Assembly: GCF_000236905.1 (NCBI RefSeq)
Contig: NC_016531.1
Location: 310,001 to 374,000 of the forward strand
Direction of reading: 5' to 3'
Length of the DNA stretch: 64,000 nt
Source of the DNA: Tetrapisispora phaffii CBS 4417
Lineage: Eukaryota; Ascomycota; Saccharomycetes; Saccharomycetales; Saccharomycetaceae
In this document: positions 11,018-20,500 of the stretch, in pieces
How positions within the stretch are numbered: the stretch's first letter is position 1
Layout of the letters: every line of letters begins with the position of its first letter
Translations under genes and position numbers: made by a program
The notes under the pieces: generated by a model
Databases searched by the model: none
Told to the model about the DNA's origin: nothing
What the model saw: the letters and a program-made list of their open reading frames with translations, nothing else

Positions 11018-14000
11018 TGGAGGTCTTACCCGGATGGATAACGACCATTCGAGTTCTCAGGTTGTAAAGGAAACCCTTCAATCAAATATTGAGATTCCTA
11101 ATGAGAACACAGATGTTTTCATTAGAACATTTAAAAATCGTTTAAGCACCCTAGAGGGCTTATACGAAAAGACTATGATGAAGCATGACGAATTTCTTAA
11201 CTCAATCGAAGCTGGTGACTATTTAAGCAAAATCACTAAGCTGGAAGAGGAAGAAAAAGGTCTTGAGCTGAACATAGAAAAATTAAGGACGAAAATCATT
11301 GATAGAGAAGGACTGTTAAATAACAGAACCACTGCTCATACAAGAACGTCCATTAATAATACTGTAACAAACGGCAGTAACAAGGAAGAAGGTAATCAAC
11401 AAACTAACTTGATGAACAATGGATCATTAATGTTCAAGACATTAAATGGTAAAGAAGTTGTTATCAATAAGAATTACCTTCCACTTAATATTGAATTTAA
11501 ACTAATCAATATTGAGGACCTTCCGTTGTGGATCAAGGAATTCGTTAAATTCCTAAATTATTACAATTTAGATAATTTAAATGAATTGCCAGAATCTACA
11601 ATAATTGACCCTGTAGAAGATCAATTCATAAAGGGTCAACTCAAGGAAAATATCAAGTGTGAAGATATATATGACTTTATCTTCATGGAGAATAGTTCCA
11701 TTGAAATCTTAAACGAAGTTAAGAGAATTTTCTTAAGAAAACTTAACTTTGCCAAACGCCAAAAATTATGGAAACAAGTGTCAATCACTGAGAAATCCAA
11801 TAATTTGGCTTTACAACTAAATTTATTGAATAAATTAGTTGGAATTGAAGAATTCATTGACACCAATAAGATGGAAATCTTCAATTTGATTATCAATAGG
11901 ATTAACAATCAAGTATTGCAACGAATTAATGCAGTACCTATTGATCTATCAAAAATAACTCCTACTCAATATCTAGGAATTATTAAAAAACACGCAGAGG
12001 ATGCTTTTGAATTTCATGAACAAATAAAGCAATTTTATTCATCTGAACGAGAAGAAGCCAAATCTAACTCTAAAAATCCAGAAACTCTTAGGCCTATTGT
12101 AAAAAAGGTACAGAGAAATCCAGTACAAACGAAAATATCCACAAAGAAGAATCAATTAAAATCAGCTGTGGATACAGTAATTGATTCAGGATCTGGGATT
12201 AACTTCACCAATAAAAAGGGATTAATTTTCAATTATAGAAAATTAACAACAATCCCTGAATATTCTGGTGTCGGATCTTCAAGCAATCTGCAGATCATTG
12301 GACAGGGGTCCTTAAGAGTTAGAATGGATAATAACGGAAAATATCAATACATTCCTGTTTACTACTGTCCAGATGAAGATGCAACAGTTCTGTCAGCCAT
12401 TGGCCTTCGCAAAACACTTGGTTTTATAATTACCGAAGATTACAAAAATCTAAAGAATGACAGCATTAGTATTAAAATACATAACGTAGCCAATACTACC
12501 TGGATAAAGTCTAATGATTTACTATTATCTTCCAAAGATAATAGGACTTCGGAAAAATTAACGAAGGCGTCATCCATAAGATGGATTAAACCTTCGACAA
12601 GCTTTAATAATAAAACTGTGACTATACATGAAGCACATGAAAGATCAAATCATCTTCCTGTAGATGTCATAGTTCACAATATTGAAAATAATGCTTTTTC
12701 AGATGTTAACAAAATCAACTTAAAAAAATCAGAGCTGATCAATTTTTACTGTGAGCAATGTGTTCAAGCGAAAATGAAACAGCATGATCATATCAAGGAC
12801 TCCATGAATAAACACTACGAACAAATGCAACCAGGACAATCCTGGAGCTTAGATATTCGTGGTCCTTTAGGAAAGAACCTTGCAAAAGTTGATAACTACT
12901 TATTATTGATGGTAGATAATGTTTCAAGATTTTTACTAGTATCCACACATACGAATAAAAATAAAGAAACCATTTCTCTGCAAATCAAAAATAATATACA
13001 GTACATCGAAAAGCAATATGATCGAATTGTAAAAGAGCTTATTGTTGATAGAGGATCTGAATTTACTAATGATTCTCTAAAAACATATGTATCGGAGAAA
13101 GGTATTAAATTAATGCTTACCGATACAAACGACCATGCTTCCAACGCTCGTGCAGAAAGATTCATTGGTATTATGAACAATGATATTAGAACATTAATGC
13201 ATAACAGTGATCTTCCTTGGGCACTCTGGAAATATGCAGCTCTTGCAGCTGCTAGAATCAGGAATTTGTTCATGACTAAGAAGTTAAATTGTAGTCCAAT
13301 GACCACATTATCAGGAAAGAATGAACAAATTCGATTTAATTCCTTCTTACCGTTCGGTGCGCATGCGTTCGTAAAAAATCAAACAAACAACAAGTTAACC
13401 AATCAAGGTATACCAGCCATAACCTTGTGTAAGGATCCAAATTCCTTTGGTTACTTGTTCTATCTACCACAAACTCGAAAAGTCATTAGTACTATGAGTT
13501 ATATATTGGCTAATTCTGAAGTAAACGGTGATTTCATAGATCCAAATAAGGTCTTAAGTGAAATCGTTCCTGATAACGATGACACAAATGAAGTCACATC
13601 AGAAGATGCTCTTGAAATTGAGGCTGAACCCAGTAATGCTGATGACATTACTATTATCGAAGGGATTGAAAATGACACTCAGTATAAAATTCCGCCCAAT
13701 ATTCAAGAAGACACTGTCTATGGTCTGGATACTATAAATATTCATGACAACCAAAAGGTTTCTGACCACACTCGCTCGTCGACCGCCGATGAGGAGGTCA
13801 AAGAACCTACATTGGAACAGGACACTACGAATACTTCAGACAACCATTCTGTCCACGAAGCTCATATGTCTACTTTACCAAAGGACACTGCTACTGCAAC
13901 TTCACATATTGATATTTTGCCAGACAGTGTCGCAGAAAGTGAGCCCGTTAAAAATGTCTCTGATCAAGAGCTGCTGTTAATCAACCGTTTCGATAATAAG

Positions 14001-15509
14001 AATTCGGACAAGTTTCCCAGCACCGAAGCCATGAAACAGAGAAGGACAAAGCTGTTTCTCAAAGAATTTGCTTCAATCACTAGACGTCCATTAAAGTCTC
14101 GGAAACGTGAACTTACCACCTTGGATCTTGAGGAATTTGAAGCAGCGGAGGAACAGAAGAAAAAAATCAAGTTACGTTCTGTACAAGCAGTCAATAAAAT
14201 TAGAACTTTATATTTTAAGACTGCTATCACCAATAATACAGACGTTCGAGAACGAAAACTCTTTTCGGAAGCATTTGAGAAAGAACTACAAAATCTTTTG
14301 AAGATGCAAGTTTTTGACACATCAATCTCCATTCCTAGAAATCAAGTCCCAGCTAACCGAATTATACCTCTTCAGACTATATTTACGGTGAAGCGTGATG
14401 GGACTCATAAAGCTCGTATTGTTTGCCGAGGGGACAAACAAACGGAAGCCACCTACAGTAACTATCATACAGATCTTCTTCAAATTGATACTTTGAAATT
14501 GTTCCTGATGATAGCCAATAACCGTAAGATGTGGATACAGACTTTAGATATAAATCATGCATTTTTGTATGCTGATTTACGGGAGGAGATATATGTTCCA
14601 CTTCCACACGATAGGAGATTTGTGACACCGTTAAAAAAGGCACTTTACGGTTTAAAACAAAGTCCTAAGGAATGGAATGAGCATCTAAAAAAATTCCTGA
14701 ACAGTATTGATCTGGATGACTCCAGACATACGCCAGGTATATTCAGAAATCACGATTATAGCATCATGATAGCTGTATATGTAGATGACTGTGTCATAGC
14801 TGCTAAAAGTCAGGAACTTCTAGACGAGTTTGTTTCCACCTTAAGAAACAGATTTGAGCTTAAAATTATTGGAAAAATGAATCAAGGCATTCTACCTACA
14901 GATGTACTAGGAATGGACCTTGATTATAATATTGATGAAGGTAAAATCAGCCTATCATTGCAATCTTACATTGAAAGTATTGAAAATGATTGGCTTGATA
15001 AAATTAGTCATATTAAAACTACTTCTACTCCACATGTTTCATCCTATGAACACAACATCAAAAACATTGATTCTATGGACACTAAAACAAGATCTAAAAA
15101 GATCAATGAACTGCAGAAGATAAATGGCGTGATTAACTATATTAGATCTAGATGTAGATATGATATAGAGTTCGCTGCCAATAAACTGGCCAGGAGTGTG
15201 AACTTTCCAGCAGACAACGTTTTTTACATGGCTGATAAACTTATGAACTATATTTTCCAAACTAAGTCAGAAAAACTTGTGTTCACAAGAGAAACCACTG
15301 ATAACCCGGCCATAACTCTGCTATCTGATGCCTCACTGGGTACGGAACATGACATGAAGTCCAGAATGGGCATAATGTTATGGTATGGAGAGAACCTCTA
15401 CAAAGTCATTTCAAGAGCCTCCTCAGCTGTCAGAAACTCATCTACTGAAGCTGAACTGGACGCTATCTATGAAGGATCTAAAGAGGCATATTATCTAAAA
15501 AATTTTTAG
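10935..15509 (+). CDS. Ty1/copia Gag-Pol polyprotein in a single frame, truncated in RNase H
   Basis: A 1524-codon uninterrupted frame from Gag to RNase H. Residues 1 to about 400 form Gag. The aspartic protease site is DSGSG near 416. Integrase has an HHCC zinc site (HEAH near 564, then CEQC) and catalytic D, D and E in LDIRG (about 640), VDRG (about 705) and AERF (about 740). Reverse transcriptase has LDINHAF, YGLKQSP and YVDD near 1282. RNase H has LLSDAS and STEAELDAIYEGSKEA. Unlike Ty1, which needs a +1 ribosomal frameshift between Gag and Pol, nothing interrupts this frame. The stop at 15507-15509 comes from one missing T in a T run, and RNase H similarity continues in another frame. 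The product would lack about 95 C-terminal residues, so the copy is probably inactive as it stands. Confidence 0.9.
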   Translation: MDYTRATEVANDTNLDVGTTQHKLVSPHGGLTRMDNDHSSSQVVKETLQSNIEIPNENTDVFIRTFKNRLSTLEGLYEKTMMKHDEFLNSIEAGDYLSKITKLEEEEKGLELNIEKLRTKIIDREGLLNNRTTAHTRTSINNTVTNGSNKEEGNQQTNLMNNGSLMFKTLNGKEVVINKNYLPLNIEFKLINIEDLPLWIKEFVKFLNYYNLDNLNELPESTIIDPVEDQFIKGQLKENIKCEDIYDFIFMENSSIEILNEVKRIFLRKLNFAKRQKLWKQVSITEKSNNLALQLNLLNKLVGIEEFIDTNKMEIFNLIINRINNQVLQRINAVPIDLSKITPTQYLGIIKKHAEDAFEFHEQIKQFYSSEREEAKSNSKNPETLRPIVKKVQRNPVQTKISTKKNQLKSAVDTVIDSGSGINFTNKKGLIFNYRKLTTIPEYSGVGSSSNLQIIGQGSLRVRMDNNGKYQYIPVYYCPDEDATVLSAIGLRKTLGFIITEDYKNLKNDSISIKIHNVANTTWIKSNDLLLSSKDNRTSEKLTKASSIRWIKPSTSFNNKTVTIHEAHERSNHLPVDVIVHNIENNAFSDVNKINLKKSELINFYCEQCVQAKMKQHDHIKDSMNKHYEQMQPGQSWSLDIRGPLGKNLAKVDNYLLLMVDNVSRFLLVSTHTNKNKETISLQIKNNIQYIEKQYDRIVKELIVDRGSEFTNDSLKTYVSEKGIKLMLTDTNDHASNARAERFIGIMNNDIRTLMHNSDLPWALWKYAALAAARIRNLFMTKKLNCSPMTTLSGKNEQIRFNSFLPFGAHAFVKNQTNNKLTNQGIPAITLCKDPNSFGYLFYLPQTRKVISTMSYILANSEVNGDFIDPNKVLSEIVPDNDDTNEVTSEDALEIEAEPSNADDITIIEGIENDTQYKIPPNIQEDTVYGLDTINIHDNQKVSDHTRSSTADEEVKEPTLEQDTTNTSDNHSVHEAHMSTLPKDTATATSHIDILPDSVAESEPVKNVSDQELLLINRFDNKNSDKFPSTEAMKQRRTKLFLKEFASITRRPLKSRKRELTTLDLEEFEAAEEQKKKIKLRSVQAVNKIRTLYFKTAITNNTDVRERKLFSEAFEKELQNLLKMQVFDTSISIPRNQVPANRIIPLQTIFTVKRDGTHKARIVCRGDKQTEATYSNYHTDLLQIDTLKLFLMIANNRKMWIQTLDINHAFLYADLREEIYVPLPHDRRFVTPLKKALYGLKQSPKEWNEHLKKFLNSIDLDDSRHTPGIFRNHDYSIMIAVYVDDCVIAAKSQELLDEFVSTLRNRFELKIIGKMNQGILPTDVLGMDLDYNIDEGKISLSLQSYIESIENDWLDKISHIKTTSTPHVSSYEHNIKNIDSMDTKTRSKKINELQKINGVINYIRSRCRYDIEFAANKLARSVNFPADNVFYMADKLMNYIFQTKSEKLVFTRETTDNPAITLLSDASLGTEHDMKSRMGIMLWYGENLYKVISRASSAVRNSSTEAELDAIYEGSKEAYYLKNF
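11018..11035 (+). other. Primer-binding site, complementary to the 3' end of tRNA-Gln
   Basis: The 18 bases tggaggtcttacccggat start at the first base after the left LTR. They are the exact complement of the 3' end of yeast tRNA-Gln(UUG) plus CCA, as I recall that tRNA. They do not match initiator tRNA-Met, whose complement TGGTAGCGCC is used by Ty1. The site lies inside the Gag reading frame. Confidence 0.75.
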
Positions 15510-15801
15510 AAGAAATGAACCTACAAAAAGATCCAACTGTCATTTCCATTACAGACAGCAAACCTAGTATTCAATATCTAAAGACAATTATAACTCCAAC
15601 AGAAGAGATAGATTCCTGGATTTGAAACTAGCTAAACTCGAAGAACGGATACGAGCAGATGACTTACTAATATATAAAATTGCTGGCACTGATAACATTG
15701 CTGATGTTTTAACCAAACCGGTTAGTTGCGAAGACTTTAAGAAACTAAGATCTTCGATGACAAAACAAACTGACTCCCAAAGATATTCTTACGATAACTG
15801 A
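15510..15801 (+). pseudogene. Frameshifted C-terminal remnant of Pol (RNase H end)
   Basis: After the premature stop, RNase H similarity continues in a different frame through a segment with ITDSKPSIQYL. It then meets a second single-base loss near 15600, after which a third segment with DLKLAKLEERI and TDNIADVLTKP runs to a stop at 15799-15801. NIADVLTK is the usual closing motif of copia RNase H. The two deletions, one in a T run and one in an A run, could be true mutations or sequencing errors. Confidence 0.8.
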
Positions 15802-15871
15802 CCCAGGAGAATTTCATAGTCCATCAAGTTCTATATCGACAATCAGTTAAAAAGATTATTGAAATATGTCT

Positions 15872-15882
15872 TTACGGGGGTG
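15872..15882 (+). other. Candidate polypurine tract
   Basis: A run containing GGGGG followed by TG lies directly before the right LTR, the position where plus-strand synthesis is primed in LTR retrotransposons. It is assigned by position and composition. Confidence 0.55.
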
Positions 15883-16288
15883 TGTCAGAATTATTGTAGT
15901 GTATGTGACAGAACTAAGTGTTTATGACACTTTGAGTCCAGAACTAATAGATCACTTACTAATGGAAAGAAGGTCTAGAACAATCTTCCAAGTGGTAGGT
16001 GAAAATTTCTCACTACAATGTAAATGGCTACGCGATAAACACAGATGTACAATACAGCACTAAAGATCTTAGGAGGATGAATGAACACGTACGCATGTTC
16101 ATTCAACTGTCAGATTAACTCATATATAAGGAGGGCTTCTAACTCTATATAGAATAGTTTAATTACACTAATAAAGGACCAATCGATTATTTAACTATAA
16201 AGAAGATGGACTATACTAGAGCAACTGAAGTGGCTAATGACACTAACTTAGATGTTGGAACTACCCAACATAAGCTTGTTTCTCCACA
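15883..16288 (+). repeat. Right LTR of the Ty1/copia element
   Basis: 406 bp, same ends as the left copy. Differences from it concentrate between about 16000 and 16170; five fall in the 8-bp loop of the inverted repeat (16078-16087 with 16096-16105), whose arms are unchanged. The first 113 or so bases are identical to the left copy. Confidence 0.92.
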
Positions 16289-16293
16289 AATTC
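16289..16293 (+). repeat. 3' target-site duplication AATTC
   Basis: Identical to 10609-10613, directly after the terminal CA of the right LTR. Confidence 0.85.
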
Positions 16294-16477
16294 ATATTGT
16301 TGTGTCTTGAAATCTATTAATACCATAGTCAAATTTCGTACAAAATCTATAGTGTGAGGTAAAATAGACTAAGTTGTACTTTTGTAAAGTTATAACTACG
16401 ATTAAAAATATATGGTAGATAAAAATCCACTCCCGGTTGAATATGCATTTAAATTTTTTATTAAAATAATTATCTGA

Positions 16478-16549
16478 GCTCGTATGGCGCAGTGGTAGCG
16501 CAGCAGATTGCAAATCTGTTGGTCCTTAGTTCGATCCTGAGTGCGAGCT
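16478..16549 (+). tRNA. tRNA-Cys (anticodon GCA)
   Basis: A 72-nt intronless tRNA. The acceptor arms GCTCGTA and TGCGAGC pair with one G-T, followed by discriminator T. The D-arm TGGCGCAGTGGTAGCGCA holds the A box. The anticodon loop has GCA within ATTGCAAAT, and the T-arm GGTTCGATCC-type sequence (TTAGTTCGATCCTGA) holds the B box. The sequence closely matches S. cerevisiae tRNA-Cys as I recall it. CCA is not encoded. A T6 terminator follows. The Ty element ends 184 bp upstream. Confidence 0.97.
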
Positions 16550-16553
16550 CTTG

Positions 16554-16559
16554 TTTTTT
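16554..16559 (+). terminator. RNA polymerase III terminator
   Basis: A TTTTTT run five bases after the end of tRNA-Cys, the standard Pol III termination signal. Confidence 0.85.
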
Positions 16560-17563
16560 GCAACCACCCCCATCTTGGAACCATCTTGATAGTAGTCATC
16601 TATATAACAACAACAATCAACACACAAGTATTTATTCCTTTGTCATAGTACAATTAAAGAAATAGCATATTGCAAGGAGAAGAAACCATTAGTTGCCCAA
16701 AATTTCCAAAGTCTTTACTGCCCTTGTTGGCAGGAAAGACGATGAAGAGACGACCAATGCTAACAAAAGATACACTTCGCATTACTCAATTCTATTACAT
16801 GTTTATCTTGCTAAAGTAGCCTTGGATACAAGATGTATCTGCTTATCTATATCTGGTATCCATTACTGTAAGATGATGTTCAAAATGGGAAACGTAACTT
16901 TGTGTTATTCTATTAGAAACGCAACTTTGTGGTAAATAACAAATTTAATAGTCACTTTGATGTAACCATCTCAATGTTTAACGGTTAAGATAAGGAACTG
17001 ACCCTTTAACAATCATAATTGGATATGTTGTCTTATTTCACTCTTTCTTATCGTTGGTGCCGAATTTCATATTATCGTTATCGTTATCATTATCGTTATC
17101 GGGATTTTGTTAACATTGAAAATAACATAACAGTTAAAAGTGCCCTTCAGAATATTATTTTAGCTGGTTAGTTTATGTAGGTTTAAATATGATAGGCTCA
17201 ATGTTTGCTGAGATTTAGAACGTTTATGAATATATTCATTGCTAATTTACAAACTTCAGATTGTGCAGTAACTTGACATGTTTAATTGACTTCTATTGAC
17301 GTCTACTTGCTACGATAAAAATCCAAGGATAATGATGAGATCATGGGTAGCTTACTGAGATGATGTCAATTGATTAATATTGTTGAAAGAAGCTTTCTGG
17401 AGGTCAATTGTTTCCTCATTTCCAGGAATGTATTTAAAGAGAAGACTTCACTAGGATTACAAACAAAAATGCAGAGATATGTCCTGTTATACATCGGTAT
17501 CTTCAGTAATTGTATATAATAGTATTGAAAACAAAACTGATTAACGAAAAACACAGTTATAAC
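16560..17563. other. Region between tRNA-Cys and DUR1,2
   Basis: About 1 kb without an assigned gene. An open stretch at about 16680-16935 has no ATG in frame at its start (it opens at a TTG) and resembles nothing I recognise, so it is either chance or a decayed gene. The DUR1,2-proximal part carries a cluster of GATA sites at 17048-17100. Confidence 0.5.
17048..17100. promoter_or_regulatory. Six-site GATA cluster before DUR1,2
   Basis: TTATC (GATAA on the other strand) occurs at 17048, 17072, 17078, 17084, 17090 and 17096. The last five are exactly 6 bp apart. They lie about 465-515 bp upstream of the DUR1,2 ATG. In S. cerevisiae DUR1,2 is under nitrogen catabolite repression through the GATA factors Gln3, Gat1, Dal80 and Gzf3, which bind GATAA pairs. 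Confidence 0.7.
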
Positions 17564-20500
17564 ATGACTAAAGATAAAATAGATACATTGGGTTGGACAA
17601 TTGATGAATGGATTGACTTTCATTTGAATTCAACACCTGAAAAATCATTGGAGGTTCTACTTGATCTTATTGGATCTCAAAGTAAACCTGACAAAGATCC
17701 TGCTTGGATTTCATTAGTTTCAGAAGCTGATTTAGAGAAACAATGGTTAATTCAATCAACAAGATCGAACAAAGAGAATCTATCCTTATTTGGTGTGCCA
17801 ATTGCAGTAAAGGATAATATTGATGTCAAGTCAATGATGACAACTGCGGCTTGTCCCGCATTTGCCTATGAAGCTGAAAAAGATGCTACCGTTATATCGT
17901 TGTTAAAAGATGCTGGGTGTATAATTATTGGAAAAACCAATCTGGATCAATTCGCAACCGGTCTAGTTGGTGTAAGATCTCCGTATGGTAAGACTCCTTG
18001 CGTCTTCAACGACAACTATGTTTCTGGAGGTTCTTCTGCCGGGTCTGCGTCGCTCGTTGCAAGAGGCCATGTACCAATTGCACTTGGAACAGATACTGCT
18101 GGTTCTGGGAGGGTACCAGCTGCTTTGAATAATATTATTGGATTAAAACCTACCAGAGGAGTGGTTTCATGTGCTGGTGTTGTTCCTGCTTGTAAATCGC
18201 TTGATTGTGTTTCAATTTTTGCTTTAAATTTGAAAGATGCTGAGAAGTGTCTAAATGTACTAATTAGGCAAGATTTTGAGAATTATGAATATTCAAGAAA
18301 ATATACCAGTACTCCATTCTTAAAATCTCCCAAGGGCATTAAGATTGGGATTCCTGAAGATATAAATTGGTATAATGATAACTATAATTCTAAACTATTC
18401 TCAAATGCCACTGAAGCGTTGGAGAGTATTAATTGTACCATGAAAAAGTTAAATTTTAAGCCATTTCTGGAGTTAGGTCAATGCTTATACCAAGGTCCTT
18501 GGGTTGCTGAAAGATATTTGGTGATCGAAAAGCTACTATCTAATTCGTCTAATATTGATTCATTTGATGATACTGTGCTTTCTGTGATCAAGAAAGCAGA
18601 GGACTTCAGTGCAGCTGATTTTTTTAAATATGATTATTTGAGAAAATCTTTATTGGTAAAAATTAAAAAAATATTCGAAGATGTGGACATTTTGTGTGTG
18701 CCATCATGCCTTCTTAACCCAACTTTTAATGAAGTAAAAGCGGAACCTATATTGATCAATTCAATACAAGGCACGTGGACAAATTTTGTCAATTTAGCTG
18801 ACTTAGCTGCCTTGGCAGTGCCAGCTGGTTTTCGGCCAGATAATTTACCAAATGGCATAACTCTTATTGGTAAGAAATTTACGGATTACATGCTATTAGA
18901 TCTTGCTAACAAGTATCTGTCAGGCATCAACAAGGTTCCGATTTCCAAATTTGGAAGATTCAATACTCCATTAGCAAATGGGGTAGGAGAAACGTTAACG
19001 GGTCCATTGGTGTTCGATGATACTATCACAGTTGCTGTGGTTGGTGCACATTCGAAAGGCCAACAATTGCATTGGCAATTAGAAAAAGTTAATGCAAAGT
19101 TTGACAGGACATGCAGGACTTCTAAATGTTATAAATTATACGTGTTACAAAATAAAATGCCTATTTTAAAACTTGGACTAAGGAGAGTTGAAGAAAATAT
19201 TGGGAATAATATTATTGTTGAACTATACAAAATTCCTAATGCTAACCTTTCATCATTTATGGAAATGATTCCACATCCACTTGGTATTGGCTCAATAGAG
19301 TTGGAAGATGGTAATTGGGTAAAATCATTTATATGTGAAGAAATTGGTTATAACAATGAGTCATCATTAAATATCACATCATATGGTGGATTCAATGATT
19401 ACTTGAAGTCCATAAAACATGTTCCTAAGATCCATTTATTCAATACAATATTAGTAGCGAACAGAGGTGAGATAGCTGTTAGAATTATAAAAACATTGAA
19501 AAGATTAAATATCAAATCTGTTGCCATATTTTCAGCATCTGATAAGTATGCTCAACATGTATCAGATGCAGACATTAGTGTATCATTGTTAGGAAGTTCG
19601 AGCTCCGATACTTACCTAAATATAGAGCAAATTATAAAAATCGCTAAAGCACACAATGCCGATGGTATTATTCCAGGATATGGGTTTCTATCTGAAAATT
19701 CATCATTTGCTCAGAGATGTGAGAAAGAAAACATTGTGTTCATTGGTCCACACAGTGAAACTATTAGAACTTTAGGATTAAAGCATTGTGCTAGAACAAT
19801 TGCTGAAAATGCTAATGTCCCTTTGATACCAGGCTCTCCTTTACTTAAAACAGAATTAGAAGCTAAAAAATTTGCCAAATGTATTGGCTATCCTATTATG
19901 ATTAAATCTACTGCTGGTGGTGGGGGCATAGGTTTACAAAAAGTTGATTCTGAGGATCAAATCGAAAGTGTATTTAAAACAATCAAACATCAAGCCACTT
20001 CTTACTTTGGAGATGCTGGCGTGTTTTTGGAAAAATATATAGAAAACTCTAGACATATTGAAATACAAATAGTAGGCGACGGTAATGGCAATGTGATGGC
20101 GTTAGGTGAACGTGATTGTTCACTACAAAGGAGAAACCAAAAGATAATAGAGGAAACTCCGGCCCCAAGATTACCTCCAAAGACCAGAGAACATATGATT
20201 GAGGTATCAGAAAGGTTAGCAGCATCAATAAAGTATAAATCCGTAGGTACTATTGAGTATATATATAATGACGACACGGGTGACTTTTACTTTTTGGAGG
20301 TAAATACTAGGTTGCAGGTTGAGCATCCAATAACAGAGGAGGTTACGGGCATTGATTTAATTGAATGGATGGTAAAAATTGCGGCTGGTAAACCACCTAA
20401 CTTCGATAAATCAAAAATATACTTTAATGGAGCTGCAATTGAGGTACGTTTATATGCCGAAAATCCAGCTAATAATTTTACACCTTCACCAGGGTTAATA

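Larger units (their letters stand above)
10609..16293 (+). mobile_element. Ty1/copia LTR retrotransposon with both LTRs
   Basis: A complete-length element: target duplication, 404-bp left LTR (10614-11017), primer-binding site directly adjacent, a single Gag-Pol frame, a purine-rich tract before the right LTR, 406-bp right LTR (15883-16288) and the matching duplication. Domain order is Gag, protease, integrase, reverse transcriptase, RNase H, which is the copia order. The LTRs differ at 13 substitutions and 2 single-base indels by my alignment (about 3% divergence), so the insertion is not recent. Two single-base deletions break the RNase H end. The element lies upstream of tRNA-Cys, the preferred setting of Ty1-class elements. 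Confidence 0.95.

Noticed and set aside
13964..14332. Antisense open frames of 70-140 codons inside the Ty element, PDR12 and TAF5
   Set aside because: Shadows of the real coding frames on the opposite strand.
17510..17563. Extra N-terminal codons for DUR1,2 (and similar extensions for FTH1, KTR3, COS111 and MSI1)
   Set aside because: The extended frames start at TTG or GTG. The first in-frame ATG gives the family-typical N-terminus in each case.
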